Assembly: GCA_045565015.1 (NCBI GenBank)
Contig: JBJLGD010000006.1
Coordinates: forward strand, 1-64,000
Source: GCA-2697345 sp045565015
GTDB lineage: Bacteria; Pseudomonadota; Alphaproteobacteria; Rhodobacterales; Rhodobacteraceae
DNA: 64,000 nt
Direction of reading: 5' to 3'
Part shown: positions 55,410 to 64,000 of the stretch, piece by piece
How positions within the stretch are numbered: the first letter of the stretch is position 1
How the letters are laid out: every line of letters starts with the position of its first letter
Position numbers and translations under genes: made by a program
The notes under the pieces: generated by a model
What the model was told of the DNA's origin: nothing
What the model saw: the letters and a program-made list of their open reading frames with translations, nothing else
Database searches by the model: none

Positions 55410-55901
55410 ATGCGAATTGGACTATATCCAGGGACATTTGACCCCATTACTGTAGGACATATAGATATTATTCGACGGGCCAGTGCGCTTGTAGACAAAC
55501 TTGTAATCGGTGTTGCAATTAATGCGGACAAGTCTCCAATGTTTTCGTTAGATGAGAGAGTCAGAATGATTTCTGAAGAATGTAAAATAATAAAAAGTAA
55601 ATTTGACATAATAGTCGATGTGCATCCCTTCCAAAATTTATTAATTCAGTGCGCTAGGGAAGTAAACGCAACTATTATTATTCGAGGTCTGAGGGCAGTA
55701 TCAGATTTTGAATACGAATATCAAATGGTAGGTATGAATCGGGCGATGGATGATGGAGTAGAAACGGTGTTCTTGATGGCTGAAGCTCAACACCAAGCGG
55801 TTGCTTCCAGACTGGTTAAGGAAATTGCTAGGCTTGATGGTAATGTATCAAAATTCGTGACACCCGCCGTAAAAGCTGCCTTACAAAAAAAACTTAAATA
55901 A
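55410..55901 (+). CDS. coaD: Phosphopantetheine adenylyltransferase
   Basis: 163 residues, full length. The nucleotidyltransferase motif is YPGTFDPITVGHIDII (T/HxGH), with ADKSPMFSLDERV, IIRGLRAVSDFEYEYQM and a C-terminal ISSRLVKEIA-like motif (VASRLVKEIARLDGNVSKFV). It makes dephospho-CoA in coenzyme A synthesis. A GGAG site precedes the ATG. It is followed by the two cyclophilin genes on the same strand, as in other alphaproteobacteria. Confidence 0.97.
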   Translation: MRIGLYPGTFDPITVGHIDIIRRASALVDKLVIGVAINADKSPMFSLDERVRMISEECKIIKSKFDIIVDVHPFQNLLIQCAREVNATIIIRGLRAVSDFEYEYQMVGMNRAMDDGVETVFLMAEAQHQAVASRLVKEIARLDGNVSKFVTPAVKAALQKKLK

Positions 55902-55965
55902 AAAGCTTTACAATATGAGATTGGCGACTAGTTTGGCGTCGAGTTAATTTATTAGGAGTACGGCA

Positions 55966-56472
55966 ATGAATAACGATGGTGATCTTGAAAATGTTATTTT
56001 AATTGAGCTAAAGGATGGAACGGTGAAAATTGAATTGCTTCCAGATGTTGCTCCACAGCATTGCGATAGGATGAAAGATTTAGCGAGATCAGGTGCTTAT
56101 AACAACGTCGTCTTTCATCGTGTCATTGAGGGTTTTATGGCTCAGACTGGAGATGTGGCGAATGGGAATGCTGAAAAAGATTTTAATTTGAGTATGGCGG
56201 GTACTGGAGGATCAAATCTTCCGAATTTGCCCGCTGAGTTTTCTAAGTTGCCTCACGAAAGAGGAACTATTGGAGCTGCCAGATCGCAAAGTCCCGATAG
56301 TGCAAATAGTCAGTTTTTTATTAACTTTAGTGATAATAATTTTTTGAATGGTCAGTATACCGTATATGGGAGAGTTGTCGAGGGTATGGAATTTGTAGAC
56401 GCTATATCGCGCGGTGAACCACCAGCAAATCCTGATAGAATGATTAGTATGAAAGTTGCATCTGATGCTTAA
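55966..56472 (+). CDS. Peptidyl-prolyl cis-trans isomerase (cytoplasmic cyclophilin)
   Basis: 168 residues without a signal peptide. Cyclophilin residues are visible: YNNVVFHRVIEGFMAQTGD (catalytic Arg, Phe, Met, Gln), SANSQFFINFSDN and FLNGQYTVYGRVVEGMEFVD. It catalyses proline isomerisation in protein folding. The start has a TAGGAG site. Its last bases overlap the ATG of the second cyclophilin. Confidence 0.94.
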   Translation: MNNDGDLENVILIELKDGTVKIELLPDVAPQHCDRMKDLARSGAYNNVVFHRVIEGFMAQTGDVANGNAEKDFNLSMAGTGGSNLPNLPAEFSKLPHERGTIGAARSQSPDSANSQFFINFSDNNFLNGQYTVYGRVVEGMEFVDAISRGEPPANPDRMISMKVASDA

Positions 56473-57013
56473 AGTTTTAATAAGCTTGATATTATTAGTC
56501 TCCACTCCAGCTTTTGGTTCTGGTATCGTGATTGATGTTCGAGGAGAGGCAAATGGTACTCTAACTATAGACTTGTTCGAAGATATTGCTCCCAATCATA
56601 CTAATCGTATTCTAAAACTTGCGGAGGAGGGCTTCTATGATGGTGTGGTTTTCCATAGGGTCATAGAGGGCTTCATGGCACAAACAGGGGATGGTCAGTT
56701 TGGTAAAGTGTCTGGAGATCTACGACGCGCTGGTATGGGTGGGTCTAATTATCCTGACTTAAAGGCTGAGTTTTCAAATATAAGTTATGAGCGTGGTGTA
56801 GTTGGAATGGCTCGCTCTCAGAATCCAGACTCGGGAAATAGTCAATTTTTTATTATGTTTGCAGAAGGAAGTTTTCTTAATGGCCAATACACGGTTATTG
56901 GGAAAGTTACTAATGGTTTGGATGTTCTTGATAAAATCAAAAAGGGTCTCGGTCAAAATGGGTTAGTTCTTGGAGAGCCAGATTTTATGAACACTGTTTC
57001 AGAATTTTATTAG
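56465..57013 (+). CDS. Peptidyl-prolyl cis-trans isomerase (exported cyclophilin)
   Basis: About 182 residues from the ATG at 56465, which is inside the stop region of the previous gene; an in-frame TTG at 56456 is less likely. A signal peptide (MLKVLISLILLVSTPAFG) points to the periplasm. Catalytic motifs are YDGVVFHRVIEGFMAQTGDG, SGNSQFFIMFAEG and FLNGQYTVIGKV. The pair of a cytoplasmic and an exported cyclophilin, end to end, suggests an old tandem duplication. Confidence 0.94.
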   Translation: MLKVLISLILLVSTPAFGSGIVIDVRGEANGTLTIDLFEDIAPNHTNRILKLAEEGFYDGVVFHRVIEGFMAQTGDGQFGKVSGDLRRAGMGGSNYPDLKAEFSNISYERGVVGMARSQNPDSGNSQFFIMFAEGSFLNGQYTVIGKVTNGLDVLDKIKKGLGQNGLVLGEPDFMNTVSEFY

Positions 57014-57019
57014 TAGTTT

Positions 57020-58273
57020 TTATTTTTTTAATTTAACTAAGGCGTGTCGTTTCTTGCCGGCACTTAATTTGACGTGGTTAATTAAATCGGCTTGACTAAT
57101 TAAAATTGTATGATTGTCCAAAAGAGAGTCATTTAATCTTGCACCATTCTCTGAGATTAGGCGTTTTGCTTCTTTCCCGGAATGAACTAAACCTGTGCGG
57201 ACGAACAATTGAACTATTGACAGCCCGTTACCAAGCTCATCAAGACTAATTTCTAATGTTGGTAATTCATCCCCATGACTACCCTTTATAAATACGTCGG
57301 TAGCCGTTTTCTCAGCGGCTTGTGACGCATCATCTCCATGCAAAAGAGAGGTGACATGGTTGGCAAGAATAATTTTTGCTTCATTTAGCTCAGCGCCTTT
57401 CATGTTTTCTAATCTCATGCATTCGTCTATTGGAATTTCAGTATATAATTTAAGAAATTTTCCAACATCAGCATCTGCAGTATTTCGCCAGAATTGCCAA
57501 AATTGATAGCTTGATAGTAATTTTTTATCTAACCAAATAGCTCCATCTTGCGATTTTCCCATCTTCTTACCTTCGGATGTTTCCAATAAGGCCGATGTCA
57601 AGCCAAAGAGCTCAACTTCTGTTGACCTTCTTGTTAAGTCGATGCCATTAACTATATTTCCCCATTGGTCTGAGCCTCCCATTTGAAGCAGGCAACCATA
57701 ACGTTTATTCAGCTCCATAAAGTCGTACGCCTGAAGGATCATATAATTAAATTCCAGGAAACTTAGTGATTGTTCTCGATCTAACCGTGATTTGACAGAT
57801 TCGAAACTTAGCATACGATTGATAGAAAAATGGCGACCAATATCTCGTAAGAAAGTTAAATAGTTCAAGTCATCTAACCATTCAGCATTATTGACCATAA
57901 TGGCAGTATTAGAAGCATCATTAAAACTAACATAATTTGTGAAAACATTTTTAATACTTGAAATATTTGTATCTATGCTTTCAGGGGTTAGAAGTGGCCT
58001 TTCATCAGCTCTAAAACTGGGATCACCAACTTTTGTTGTTCCTCCACCCATTAGAACTATTGGTTGATGACCTGTCTTTTGTAACCACCTTAACATCATA
58101 ATCTGAATCAGAGACCCAACATGGAGCGAGGGAGCTGTTGCGTCAAAACCAATATAACCTGGTACAATACTCTTTAAGAGAGCTCTATCTAAATGCTCGT
58201 AGTTTGTACAATCGGAAAGAAATCCTCTTTCAATCATAATTTTTAAGAAATCAGATTTGATTTGATAATCCAT
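57020..58273 (-). CDS. tyrS: Tyrosyl-tRNA synthetase
   Basis: 417 residues, full length. Class I motifs are YIGFDATAPSLHVGSLIQI (HIGH equivalent HVGS) and KKMGKSQDGAI (KMSKS equivalent). The tyrosine-binding YMILQAYDFMEL and QMGGSDQWGNI are present, with a C-terminal S4-like RNA-binding domain (about 350-417). It charges tRNA-Tyr. It is convergent with the exported cyclophilin gene, with only six bases between stops. Confidence 0.97.
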   Translation of the reverse strand: MDYQIKSDFLKIMIERGFLSDCTNYEHLDRALLKSIVPGYIGFDATAPSLHVGSLIQIMMLRWLQKTGHQPIVLMGGGTTKVGDPSFRADERPLLTPESIDTNISSIKNVFTNYVSFNDASNTAIMVNNAEWLDDLNYLTFLRDIGRHFSINRMLSFESVKSRLDREQSLSFLEFNYMILQAYDFMELNKRYGCLLQMGGSDQWGNIVNGIDLTRRSTEVELFGLTSALLETSEGKKMGKSQDGAIWLDKKLLSSYQFWQFWRNTADADVGKFLKLYTEIPIDECMRLENMKGAELNEAKIILANHVTSLLHGDDASQAAEKTATDVFIKGSHGDELPTLEISLDELGNGLSIVQLFVRTGLVHSGKEAKRLISENGARLNDSLLDNHTILISQADLINHVKLSAGKKRHALVKLKK

Positions 58274-58360
58274 GTTTTAGTTTCCATTAAAAAATAGGAT
58301 ATTAGTAATATCCAATACTTTATCTAAATAACGAGCCGAATGAAACCTAAAGAATTTAAA

Positions 58361-59642
58361 TCATTTTTGTTTAAGTATTGAGGTACCAGCATAGACTCCT
58401 GAGTCACCTAGATGCTCTTCAATTCTAATAAGTTGATTATATTTTGCTAATCGATCACTTCTAGCCAGCGACCCTGTTTTTATTTGACCGCAATTGGTAG
58501 CAACGGCTAAATCAGCGATTGTTGTATCTTCTGTTTCGCCGGATCGATGACTCATTACATTTGTATAACCAGCGCCTTTTGCTATTTTCATGGCATGTAA
58601 TGTTTCCGTAAGCGTTCCAATTTGATTTACCTTCACTAGCATCGAGTTCCCACAACCCTTATCGATTCCGGTTTTAAGCCTTAAAGCGTTAGTAACGAAT
58701 AAATCGTCTCCAACAAGTTGCACTTTATGCCCCAGTTCTGTGGTCAATTTAGACCAACCCTCCCAATCGTCTTCGGCACATCCGTCTTCAATGCTTATTA
58801 TTGGATAGTCTTTAGTAAGAGAAACAAGATACTCGACATTCTGATCTATTGTAAGAGAACTTCCTTCACCTGTTAGAGTATATTTATTTTCATTAAAATA
58901 CTCAGTGGCGGCGCAATCAATAGCTAAAAATACATCCTTTCCGGGGATAAATCCGCTACTTTCAATAGCTATCATAATTAGCTCTATTGCTTGCCGCGTC
59001 GAATTAACATCAGGAGCAAAACCTCCCTCATCACCTACTGCAGTAGATAAGCCCAAAGCTTTTAACTTGGATTGAAGTGTATGAAATATTTCAGAACCAA
59101 TTCGTATTGCATCAGTAATAGATTTTGCTGAAACAGGCATAATCATAAATTCTTGGATATCAATTTTATTATCAGCATGTTCACCGCCATTAATGATATT
59201 CATCATTGGTACAGGTAATGTTATGGCATTTGTTCCTCCAAGATATTTAAATAATGGTAAGCTTTTAAAATTAGATCCAGCATGCGCTACTGCAAGTGAT
59301 ACGCCTAAAGTTGAATTTGCGCCTAGATTATTTTTATTTTTTGTACCATCTAGAGCTATTAGTTTTTTCGTCTATTTCTGCCTGATTAAGGGAGTCTTCG
59401 CCTACTAGACAGTTAGCAATTTCTGTATTGATTTTATTAACGGCTTTTAAGACACCTTTACCATGAAATCTTTTAGGATCATTATCTCGCAATTCGACAG
59501 CTTCATGAGCACCTGTGGACGCCCCAGAGGGGACTGCTGCTCGTCCAAGTACATTGTCATTTAAGATTACGTCAACTTCGATAGTTGGGTTTCCGCGGCT
59601 ATCAATAATCTCTCTGGCTTTAATACTTGTAATAATGCTCAC
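58361..59642 (-). pseudogene. eno: Enolase, frameshifted in an A6 run
   Basis: Two frames make a complete enolase of about 425 residues. The first (59642 down to about 59370) starts MSIITSIKAREIIDSRGNPTIEVDV and has GASTGAHEAVELRD. The second continues KLIALDGTKNKNNLGANSTLGVSLAVAHAG, then NIINGGEHADN, GDEGGFAP, SIEDGCAEDDW, LVGDDLFVTN and SHRSGETEDT. The frames join if the run of six T on the plus strand (59363-59368) were five. It converts 2-phosphoglycerate to phosphoenolpyruvate. Enolase is practically indispensable, so a sequence error is the simplest reading. A good promoter lies upstream. Confidence 0.93.
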
Positions 59643-59667
59643 TTATCTCTCCCAACAGTTATTTCAG

Positions 59668-59696
59668 TCTATAGAAGCAATATTAATTAGTCGCAA
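59668..59696 (-). promoter_or_regulatory. Promoter of eno
   Basis: On the minus strand TTGCGA (59696-59691) and TATAGA (59673-59668) with a 17-bp spacer, 26 bp before the eno ATG. Position and spacing support a sigma70-type promoter with a short leader. Confidence 0.55.
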
Positions 59697-59948
59697 TTGA
59701 GAATCCTGCGAAATGCACTGTTTATATATAAGTTATATTCTTTTCCATTACAGCATCGATGATCAAAAGTGAATTACTAATCATTCTTGACTTAAGAGCG
59801 TTTAACCCTCACTGGGATACAATCTTTATTGTTTTTGGATATATTTAGTAAAATTTAATTTGATAGGCTTTTTAAAAAAAATGCTAAACTAAATATACAT
59901 AAAGTATAATAAGAAATAAGTTACGGTGATTTCTGAGTAGGATGTATT
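59697..59948. other. Rest of the intergenic region between divergent eno and helicase genes
   Basis: The whole gap is 306 bp. Besides the eno promoter it is AT-rich, with a poly-A stretch near 59875 and several weak TATA-like hexamers before the helicase gene. No coding or structured RNA feature is recognised. Confidence 0.4.
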
Positions 59949-61220
59949 TTGGATAAATTTAGAAAGTTGGGTGTCACCGAAAAAATAGTGGACAATTTGA
60001 GGGCCCAAGGGATCTGTGAACCAACCCTAATACAGTTAGAGGCTTTACCGGTTATATTTGAAGGTCGAGATGTTCTTGGACTTGCTCAAACGGGTACGGG
60101 GAAAACAGTCGCATTTGGAGTGCCTATGCTTCAAAAATTAATGAGCATTGGGTTTTCTCCAAAATCTAAAGAAGTTAGAGCATTAGTCCTTGTGCCTACC
60201 AGAGAGTTAGCGAAGCAAATAGTAGTAGCTCTTAAAAGTTTTCAGGGTAATGGGCACTTAAAAATTAATATGGTTGTTGGCGGCCTATCAATTAATCCGC
60301 AAAAAGAGCGGTTATCTAAGGGCTCAGATGTTGTTGTGGCTACCCCTGGAAGGCTCCTAGATTTACTTTCACAAAGTGCCTTATGTCTCAGAAAAACAGA
60401 ATACTTAGTGCTAGATGAAGCTGATCAGATGTTGGATATGGGATTTATAAAACCTCTTGAAGAAATTGTTAAATTATTAATATCTGAGCGGCAAACCTTA
60501 CTGTTTTCAGCTACTATGCCCAAACTTATGGAAAAATTAGCTGCGGCGTTTTTAAAAAACCCACGAAAAGTACAAGTTTCTAGTTCAGGTAAGGCGGTAG
60601 ATAAAATTGATCAAAAGATCTGTTATATTGCAAAGAGTGAAAAAAATAATCTGTTAACTGAATATATTTCTGCCAATAAAGACGATTTGATACTAGTTTT
60701 TATGCGAACAAAGAGTAGTGCGGAAAGGCTACTAAAGTCTCTTGAAAAGAAGGGATTTTCAGCGGCTTCTATTCATGGAAATAAAAGCCAAAACCAAAGA
60801 GATAACGCTTTAAAATTATTTAAGCAGGGTAAAGTAAAGGTTTTGGTTGCTACGGACGTTGCAGCTAGGGGCATTGATATACCGGACGTATCGTTTGTTT
60901 TTAATTTTGATTTACCAAATGTAGCTGAAAACTATATTCATCGGATTGGTCGAACTGCAAGAGCTGGTAAAACAGGCGTTTCTATAACTTTCTGTGCTCC
61001 GGACGAAATGAATATGTTAAAATCTATTGAAAAACTGACTAAACAAGTAATTAAAGTTGAAAGTGGTGTCCGTTGGATTGAAAGCCAAAAAGAAAAATCT
61101 GTTAAAGAAGAAAATCTAAATAAAAAAGAACCAGCCAAAAATAAATTTAGACGCTTTAGGTCAAAATCTAAAAGTAATGGCCAAAATAAGAAACGTAATC
61201 GAGTAAAAAGAAACGGGTAA
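59949..61220 (+). CDS. DEAD-box ATP-dependent RNA helicase
   Basis: 423 residues from a TTG (AGGA upstream; the ATG at 59942 is out of frame). Helicase motifs in order are Q motif (PTLIQLEALPVI), AQTGTGKT, PTRELAKQ, TPGRLLDLL, DEAD in VLDEADQML, SAT in LFSATMP, then VATDVAARGIDIP and HRIGRTARAGKTG. A basic Lys/Arg-rich tail (about 370-423) would bind RNA. It belongs to the RhlE/DeaD-like group, with a role in ribosome assembly or RNA decay; RNase E in this genome could be a partner, but that is inference. Confidence 0.94.
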   Translation: MDKFRKLGVTEKIVDNLRAQGICEPTLIQLEALPVIFEGRDVLGLAQTGTGKTVAFGVPMLQKLMSIGFSPKSKEVRALVLVPTRELAKQIVVALKSFQGNGHLKINMVVGGLSINPQKERLSKGSDVVVATPGRLLDLLSQSALCLRKTEYLVLDEADQMLDMGFIKPLEEIVKLLISERQTLLFSATMPKLMEKLAAAFLKNPRKVQVSSSGKAVDKIDQKICYIAKSEKNNLLTEYISANKDDLILVFMRTKSSAERLLKSLEKKGFSAASIHGNKSQNQRDNALKLFKQGKVKVLVATDVAARGIDIPDVSFVFNFDLPNVAENYIHRIGRTARAGKTGVSITFCAPDEMNMLKSIEKLTKQVIKVESGVRWIESQKEKSVKEENLNKKEPAKNKFRRFRSKSKSNGQNKKRNRVKRNG

Positions 61221-61230
61221 AATCCTAATT

Positions 61231-62664
61231 CTATGTGCCACAGAATGTTTGTTTGACTAAATTTGTGTCGCTTGGAACTTGATATAGATCTGAGTAAATT
61301 TTTTGATATTGGAATGGTGTTTCGCTAGCATCTAAGAGACGATGAAAGAGATCATAATTATCATTTAATGCATTTTCTATAGCTTGTTCAACTAAATGAT
61401 TCCTTGGAATGAATATTGGATTTGTCTGTGACATAGTCTGATATGGCTTAATCTCATTTTTAATCCTACTTTCCCACTTTTTTTTCCATTCATTTAGGCG
61501 TATCGATGTTTCAGAAAAATTATACTTCTTTGTCAACGGATTTAGTTGCAAAAATGTTTGCGTAAAATCAGCATGATCAGTGGCCATTATATCTAAAAGT
61601 TCTTTAAATAATTCTTCGTCATCTGGTTTGGGGTTTGAGATACCTATCTTTTTCAAAGATAAAGCATTCCAGCTTTTATAAAAAATTTTATCAAATATAC
61701 TAAGTATAGTTTCGGCTTTTTTTATAGCATTATCTTGTAATGGATCAATGAGGGGTAATAGTGAGATAGCTAACCTTACTAAATTCCATACTATAATTTT
61801 GGGTTGTTCAGTATATGAGTAGCGACCGTTGATATCAATGGATGAAAAAACTTTAGACGGTGAGTACGCGTCCATAAATGCGCAGGGCCCGTAGTCAATC
61901 GTTAAGCCACCGATATGAGTATTATCAGTATTCATTACACCATGGATAAATCCAACACCCATCCATTGGGATACTAGTTTAGCTTGACTGTTTACTACAG
62001 ACTCTAAAAACCCGCTGGCATCTGATGGCTCAAGTTCGGGATAATGGATTTTTATGGCGTACTCCATAAGCTCTGAAAGAGCTTGAACATCTTTTTGTGA
62101 AGAGAAATACTCAAAGGTGCCTATCCTTATCATGGAGGGTGCTGTTCTCGTTAAAATGGCCCCTGGTAAAGCCTTTTCTCTGTAAACGCTCTCTCCTGTT
62201 AAAATTGAAGCTAAAGCACGTGTAGTGGGTACGCCAAGCTTAAACATAGACTCACTGATTAGGTGCTCACGCAAAACTGGACCCAACCAAGCTCTGCCAT
62301 CTCCCATTCGTGAATAAGGAGTTATTCCTGAACCTTTTAACTGAATGTCCCAGCACTTATTTTTATCTGATTGGATTTGGCCTATTAAATGTGCTCGACC
62401 ATCACCAAGTCTTGGAGCCCAACCCCCAAACTGATGGCCTGCATATACCTGAGCAATTGAATCACATCCTTGTGGAAGTGCATTACCTGATAACATATCT
62501 ATTCCGCTTGAAGATTTTAACCAATCAAGATCTATACCAATTTCTTTAGCTAATTGATTATTTACTGTTATTAACTGGGGCTTTCTTACAGGAGTGGGCT
62601 CTGATTTAGAATAAAAACGGGGTGGTAAGTTTACATAGGTATTATGAAAATGTGGTGACTTCAT
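61231..62664 (-). CDS. selO: Protein adenylyltransferase SelO (YdiU family)
   Basis: 477 residues, full length. Pseudokinase-fold motifs are FGGWAPRLGDGRAHLIGQI, LKGSGITPYSRMGDGRAWLGPVLREHLISESM read in pieces, GVPTTRALASILTGE and MNTDNTHIGGLTIDYGPCAFMD (metal-binding Asn and Asp). SelO proteins transfer AMP to Ser/Thr/Tyr of target proteins in redox response. The C-terminal redox Cys found in many SelO proteins may be the CGT at the end. The start overlaps the nucleoside hydrolase stop by 4 bp. Confidence 0.94.
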   Translation of the reverse strand: MKSPHFHNTYVNLPPRFYSKSEPTPVRKPQLITVNNQLAKEIGIDLDWLKSSSGIDMLSGNALPQGCDSIAQVYAGHQFGGWAPRLGDGRAHLIGQIQSDKNKCWDIQLKGSGITPYSRMGDGRAWLGPVLREHLISESMFKLGVPTTRALASILTGESVYREKALPGAILTRTAPSMIRIGTFEYFSSQKDVQALSELMEYAIKIHYPELEPSDASGFLESVVNSQAKLVSQWMGVGFIHGVMNTDNTHIGGLTIDYGPCAFMDAYSPSKVFSSIDINGRYSYTEQPKIIVWNLVRLAISLLPLIDPLQDNAIKKAETILSIFDKIFYKSWNALSLKKIGISNPKPDDEELFKELLDIMATDHADFTQTFLQLNPLTKKYNFSETSIRLNEWKKKWESRIKNEIKPYQTMSQTNPIFIPRNHLVEQAIENALNDNYDLFHRLLDASETPFQYQKIYSDLYQVPSDTNLVKQTFCGT

Positions 62665-63600
62665 AGGGTTGAAAGGCGTTCTGTCAATAATCTAAAAAAA
62701 CGATCAGAATCAAGATCGCCGATAAATAATGCATTGGGCTCTCTGTCGGTTACTTGCCACCAATCTGCTACGGTCATTCCTCGTGTGAGGTCAGATACAG
62801 TTTCAATTTCGACATTAATATAGCGACCAGTGAATATACTGGGGTCAAGTAAATATGCAACTACACATGGATCATGCAAAGGTGCTCCGATAGAGCCATA
62901 CTTCTCTTTATCAAAACGTTCAAAAAAATTTGTCCAACCCGCAACTGCTTTAGCAACTGGCGTACCTATTTTCTCAAAAGCGTCCACTCTATCCTGAGAA
63001 ATAAGCGCTTTGTGTGTTACATCGAGTGGTAGAATTGTAAGTTTTATGCCTGAGTTAAAAACGATCTTTGCTGCTTCAGGGTCCACATAGATATTAAATT
63101 CTGCTGTAGGAGTTATATTTCCTACTTCAAAGTAAGCCCCACCCATAAGTATTATCTGTTTTATTTTATTAGCTATGTCTGGTGCGTTTTTTAAGGCCAA
63201 TGCTATATTTGTAAGAGGTCCCAGAGCGCATATTGTGATAGAATTTATAGGGTTTTTTCTGATAGTTTCTATTATAAAATCTACAGCGTGAGTTTCTTTG
63301 ACAGGCATGGTTGGTTCTGGCAAAATTATACCATCTAACCCTGTTTTACCGTGTACGTGTTCGGCTGTAACTAGATTTCGTATCAGTGGTTTTTTCGCAA
63401 CCCCTAAAAATGGAAATACCTTCCATTTTAGCGAGCTCACAGACAATTCTAGCGTTTTTGACTGTTAGGTTCAAAGGAACGTTTCCAGCTACCGTAGTCA
63501 AACCTAAAAGATTAATTTCCTTGGGTGATGCTAAAGCCAATAAAATTGCAACTGCATCGTCTTGGCCTGGATCAGTATCTATGATTACATTTTCATACAT
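62661..63600 (-). pseudogene. Inosine-uridine-preferring nucleoside hydrolase, frameshifted in an A6 run
   Basis: Two frames make a complete hydrolase of about 312 residues. The first (63600 down to about 63396) has the Ca-binding IIDTDPGQDDAVAIL and GLTTVAGNVPL. The second continues PLIRNLVTAEHVHGKTGLDG, then NPINSITICALGPLTNIALAL, ILMGGAYFEVGNITPTAEFNIYVDPEAA in pieces, and PLHDPCVVAYL with the catalytic His and Ca-binding Asp. A run of six T on the plus strand (63390-63395) must be five to join them (FRGCEKPLIRN). It hydrolyses nucleosides to base and ribose for salvage. Confidence 0.88.
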
Positions 63601-64000
63601 TATAGTTTGCTAATTTTGAGAGTGGTGATCCGATTCAAGTCTTTTTGAATAACTTCGAAACGATATCCATGGAACGAAAATACTTGTCCTTTTGCAGGAA
63701 TAGCTTGCGCTTCATATATCAACAAACCTGCAATAGTATTGGCTTCTTCATCAGATAAATTCCATTCTGCTATTCTATTCAAGTCTCTAATGGTCATAGA
63801 ACCATCTAGGGTATAACTTCCGTCACTATTTTGTTTTAAAGATTGGCCCTCATCAATATCAAATTCATCAGAAATTTCTCCGACTATCTCTTCTAAGATA
63901 TCTTCTAAAGTAATTAAACCCTGCAGAGCTCCATATTCATCGACCACTAGTGCAAAGTGAGCTCTTTTTTTTAAAAACTGTCTCATTTGATCGTCAAGCG
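63600..64000 (-). CDS. CorC/HlyC-family protein, C-terminal part (runs off window)
   Basis: The frame is open to the window edge; at least 132 codons are visible and the start is outside. It shows the end of a CBS domain (FALVVDEYGALQGLITLEDILEEIVGEI) and the CorC_HlyC transporter-associated domain (SYTLDGSMTIRDLNRIAEWNLSDEEANTIAGLLIYEAQAIPAKGQVF in pieces). Such proteins are cytosolic or follow a CNNM/DUF21 membrane domain and act in Mg/Co handling. The membrane part, if any, is out of view. The stop overlaps the nucleoside hydrolase start. Confidence 0.9.
   Translation of the reverse strand, partial: LDDQMRQFLKKRAHFALVVDEYGALQGLITLEDILEEIVGEISDEFDIDEGQSLKQNSDGSYTLDGSMTIRDLNRIAEWNLSDEEANTIAGLLIYEAQAIPAKGQVFSFHGYRFEVIQKDLNRITTLKISKL

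Noticed and set aside
62661..63600. Two separate genes (a short N-terminal hydrolase protein and a longer one)
   Set aside because: The two frames hold complementary, non-overlapping halves of one nucleoside hydrolase and join if one base is removed from a T6 run.

Overview
The window is AT-rich and gene-dense. Its conserved genes are alphaproteobacterial in character: ribonuclease E with a long insert in the S1 domain, a bactofilin next to an M23 peptidase, a purC-purS-purQ cluster and a purM-purN-rnd run. A clear dddP (DMSP lyase), a DUF3445 haem N-demethylase-like protein and a free-standing corrinoid protein point to a marine, probably pelagic bacterium. A low-GC relative of SAR116/Puniceispirillales is my best guess; this is inference, because no rRNA is present to place it.

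Layout. 1-10.9 kb is an accessory catabolic region: an edge-truncated LuxE/PaaK-like adenylating enzyme, a small membrane protein, a carboxymuconolactone-decarboxylase-like protein, an M20 N-carbamoyl/allantoate amidohydrolase, an intradiol ring-cleavage dioxygenase, fumarylacetoacetase and homogentisate dioxygenase (tyrosine breakdown), an MFS carrier, a DUF1989 protein, an MBL hydrolase and an orphan EnvZ-like kinase. A CAT-anticodon tRNA follows. 11-20.5 kb carries purM, purN, rnd, sufE, a corrinoid protein, purC, purS, purQ and a DctB/DctD-like two-component pair whose regulator lacks the sigma54-contact motif. 20.8-43.7 kb is housekeeping: rne, an aminotransferase, PBP1A, prfB, bactofilin and M23 peptidase, bcp, an AsmA-like giant, queA, an MFS carrier, lpdA, uvrA, dddP, the DUF3445 protein and a histidine phosphatase.

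43.8-48.7 kb is the most unusual part. A tRNA-Val gene is followed by two small elements in tandem. Each begins with a similar 31-bp left end and finishes with a near-identical 106-bp right end that contains a 28-bp copy of the tRNA-Val 3' end. One carries a secreted alginate-lyase-like protein, the other a lone O-antigen ligase-like protein and a serine-recombinase remnant. Neither carries a complete integrase. They look like mobile cargo cassettes that reuse a tRNA 3' end as attachment site.

48.8-64 kb returns to the core genome: a D-threonine aldolase-like enzyme, phhB, tRNA-Asp, a four-gene valine/isobutyrate catabolic operon (mmsA, acyl-CoA dehydrogenase, 3-hydroxyisobutyryl-CoA hydrolase, mmsB), coaD, two cyclophilins, tyrS, eno, a DEAD-box helicase, selO, a nucleoside hydrolase and the end of a CorC-like protein.

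Five genes (prfB, lpdA, eno, the nucleoside hydrolase and the AsmA-like gene) are each split by what looks like one single-base indel. Three of these are normally essential or central and three breaks lie in A/T homopolymers, so residual sequencing or assembly error is the likeliest cause. The genes are annotated here as frameshifted but probably functional in the organism.
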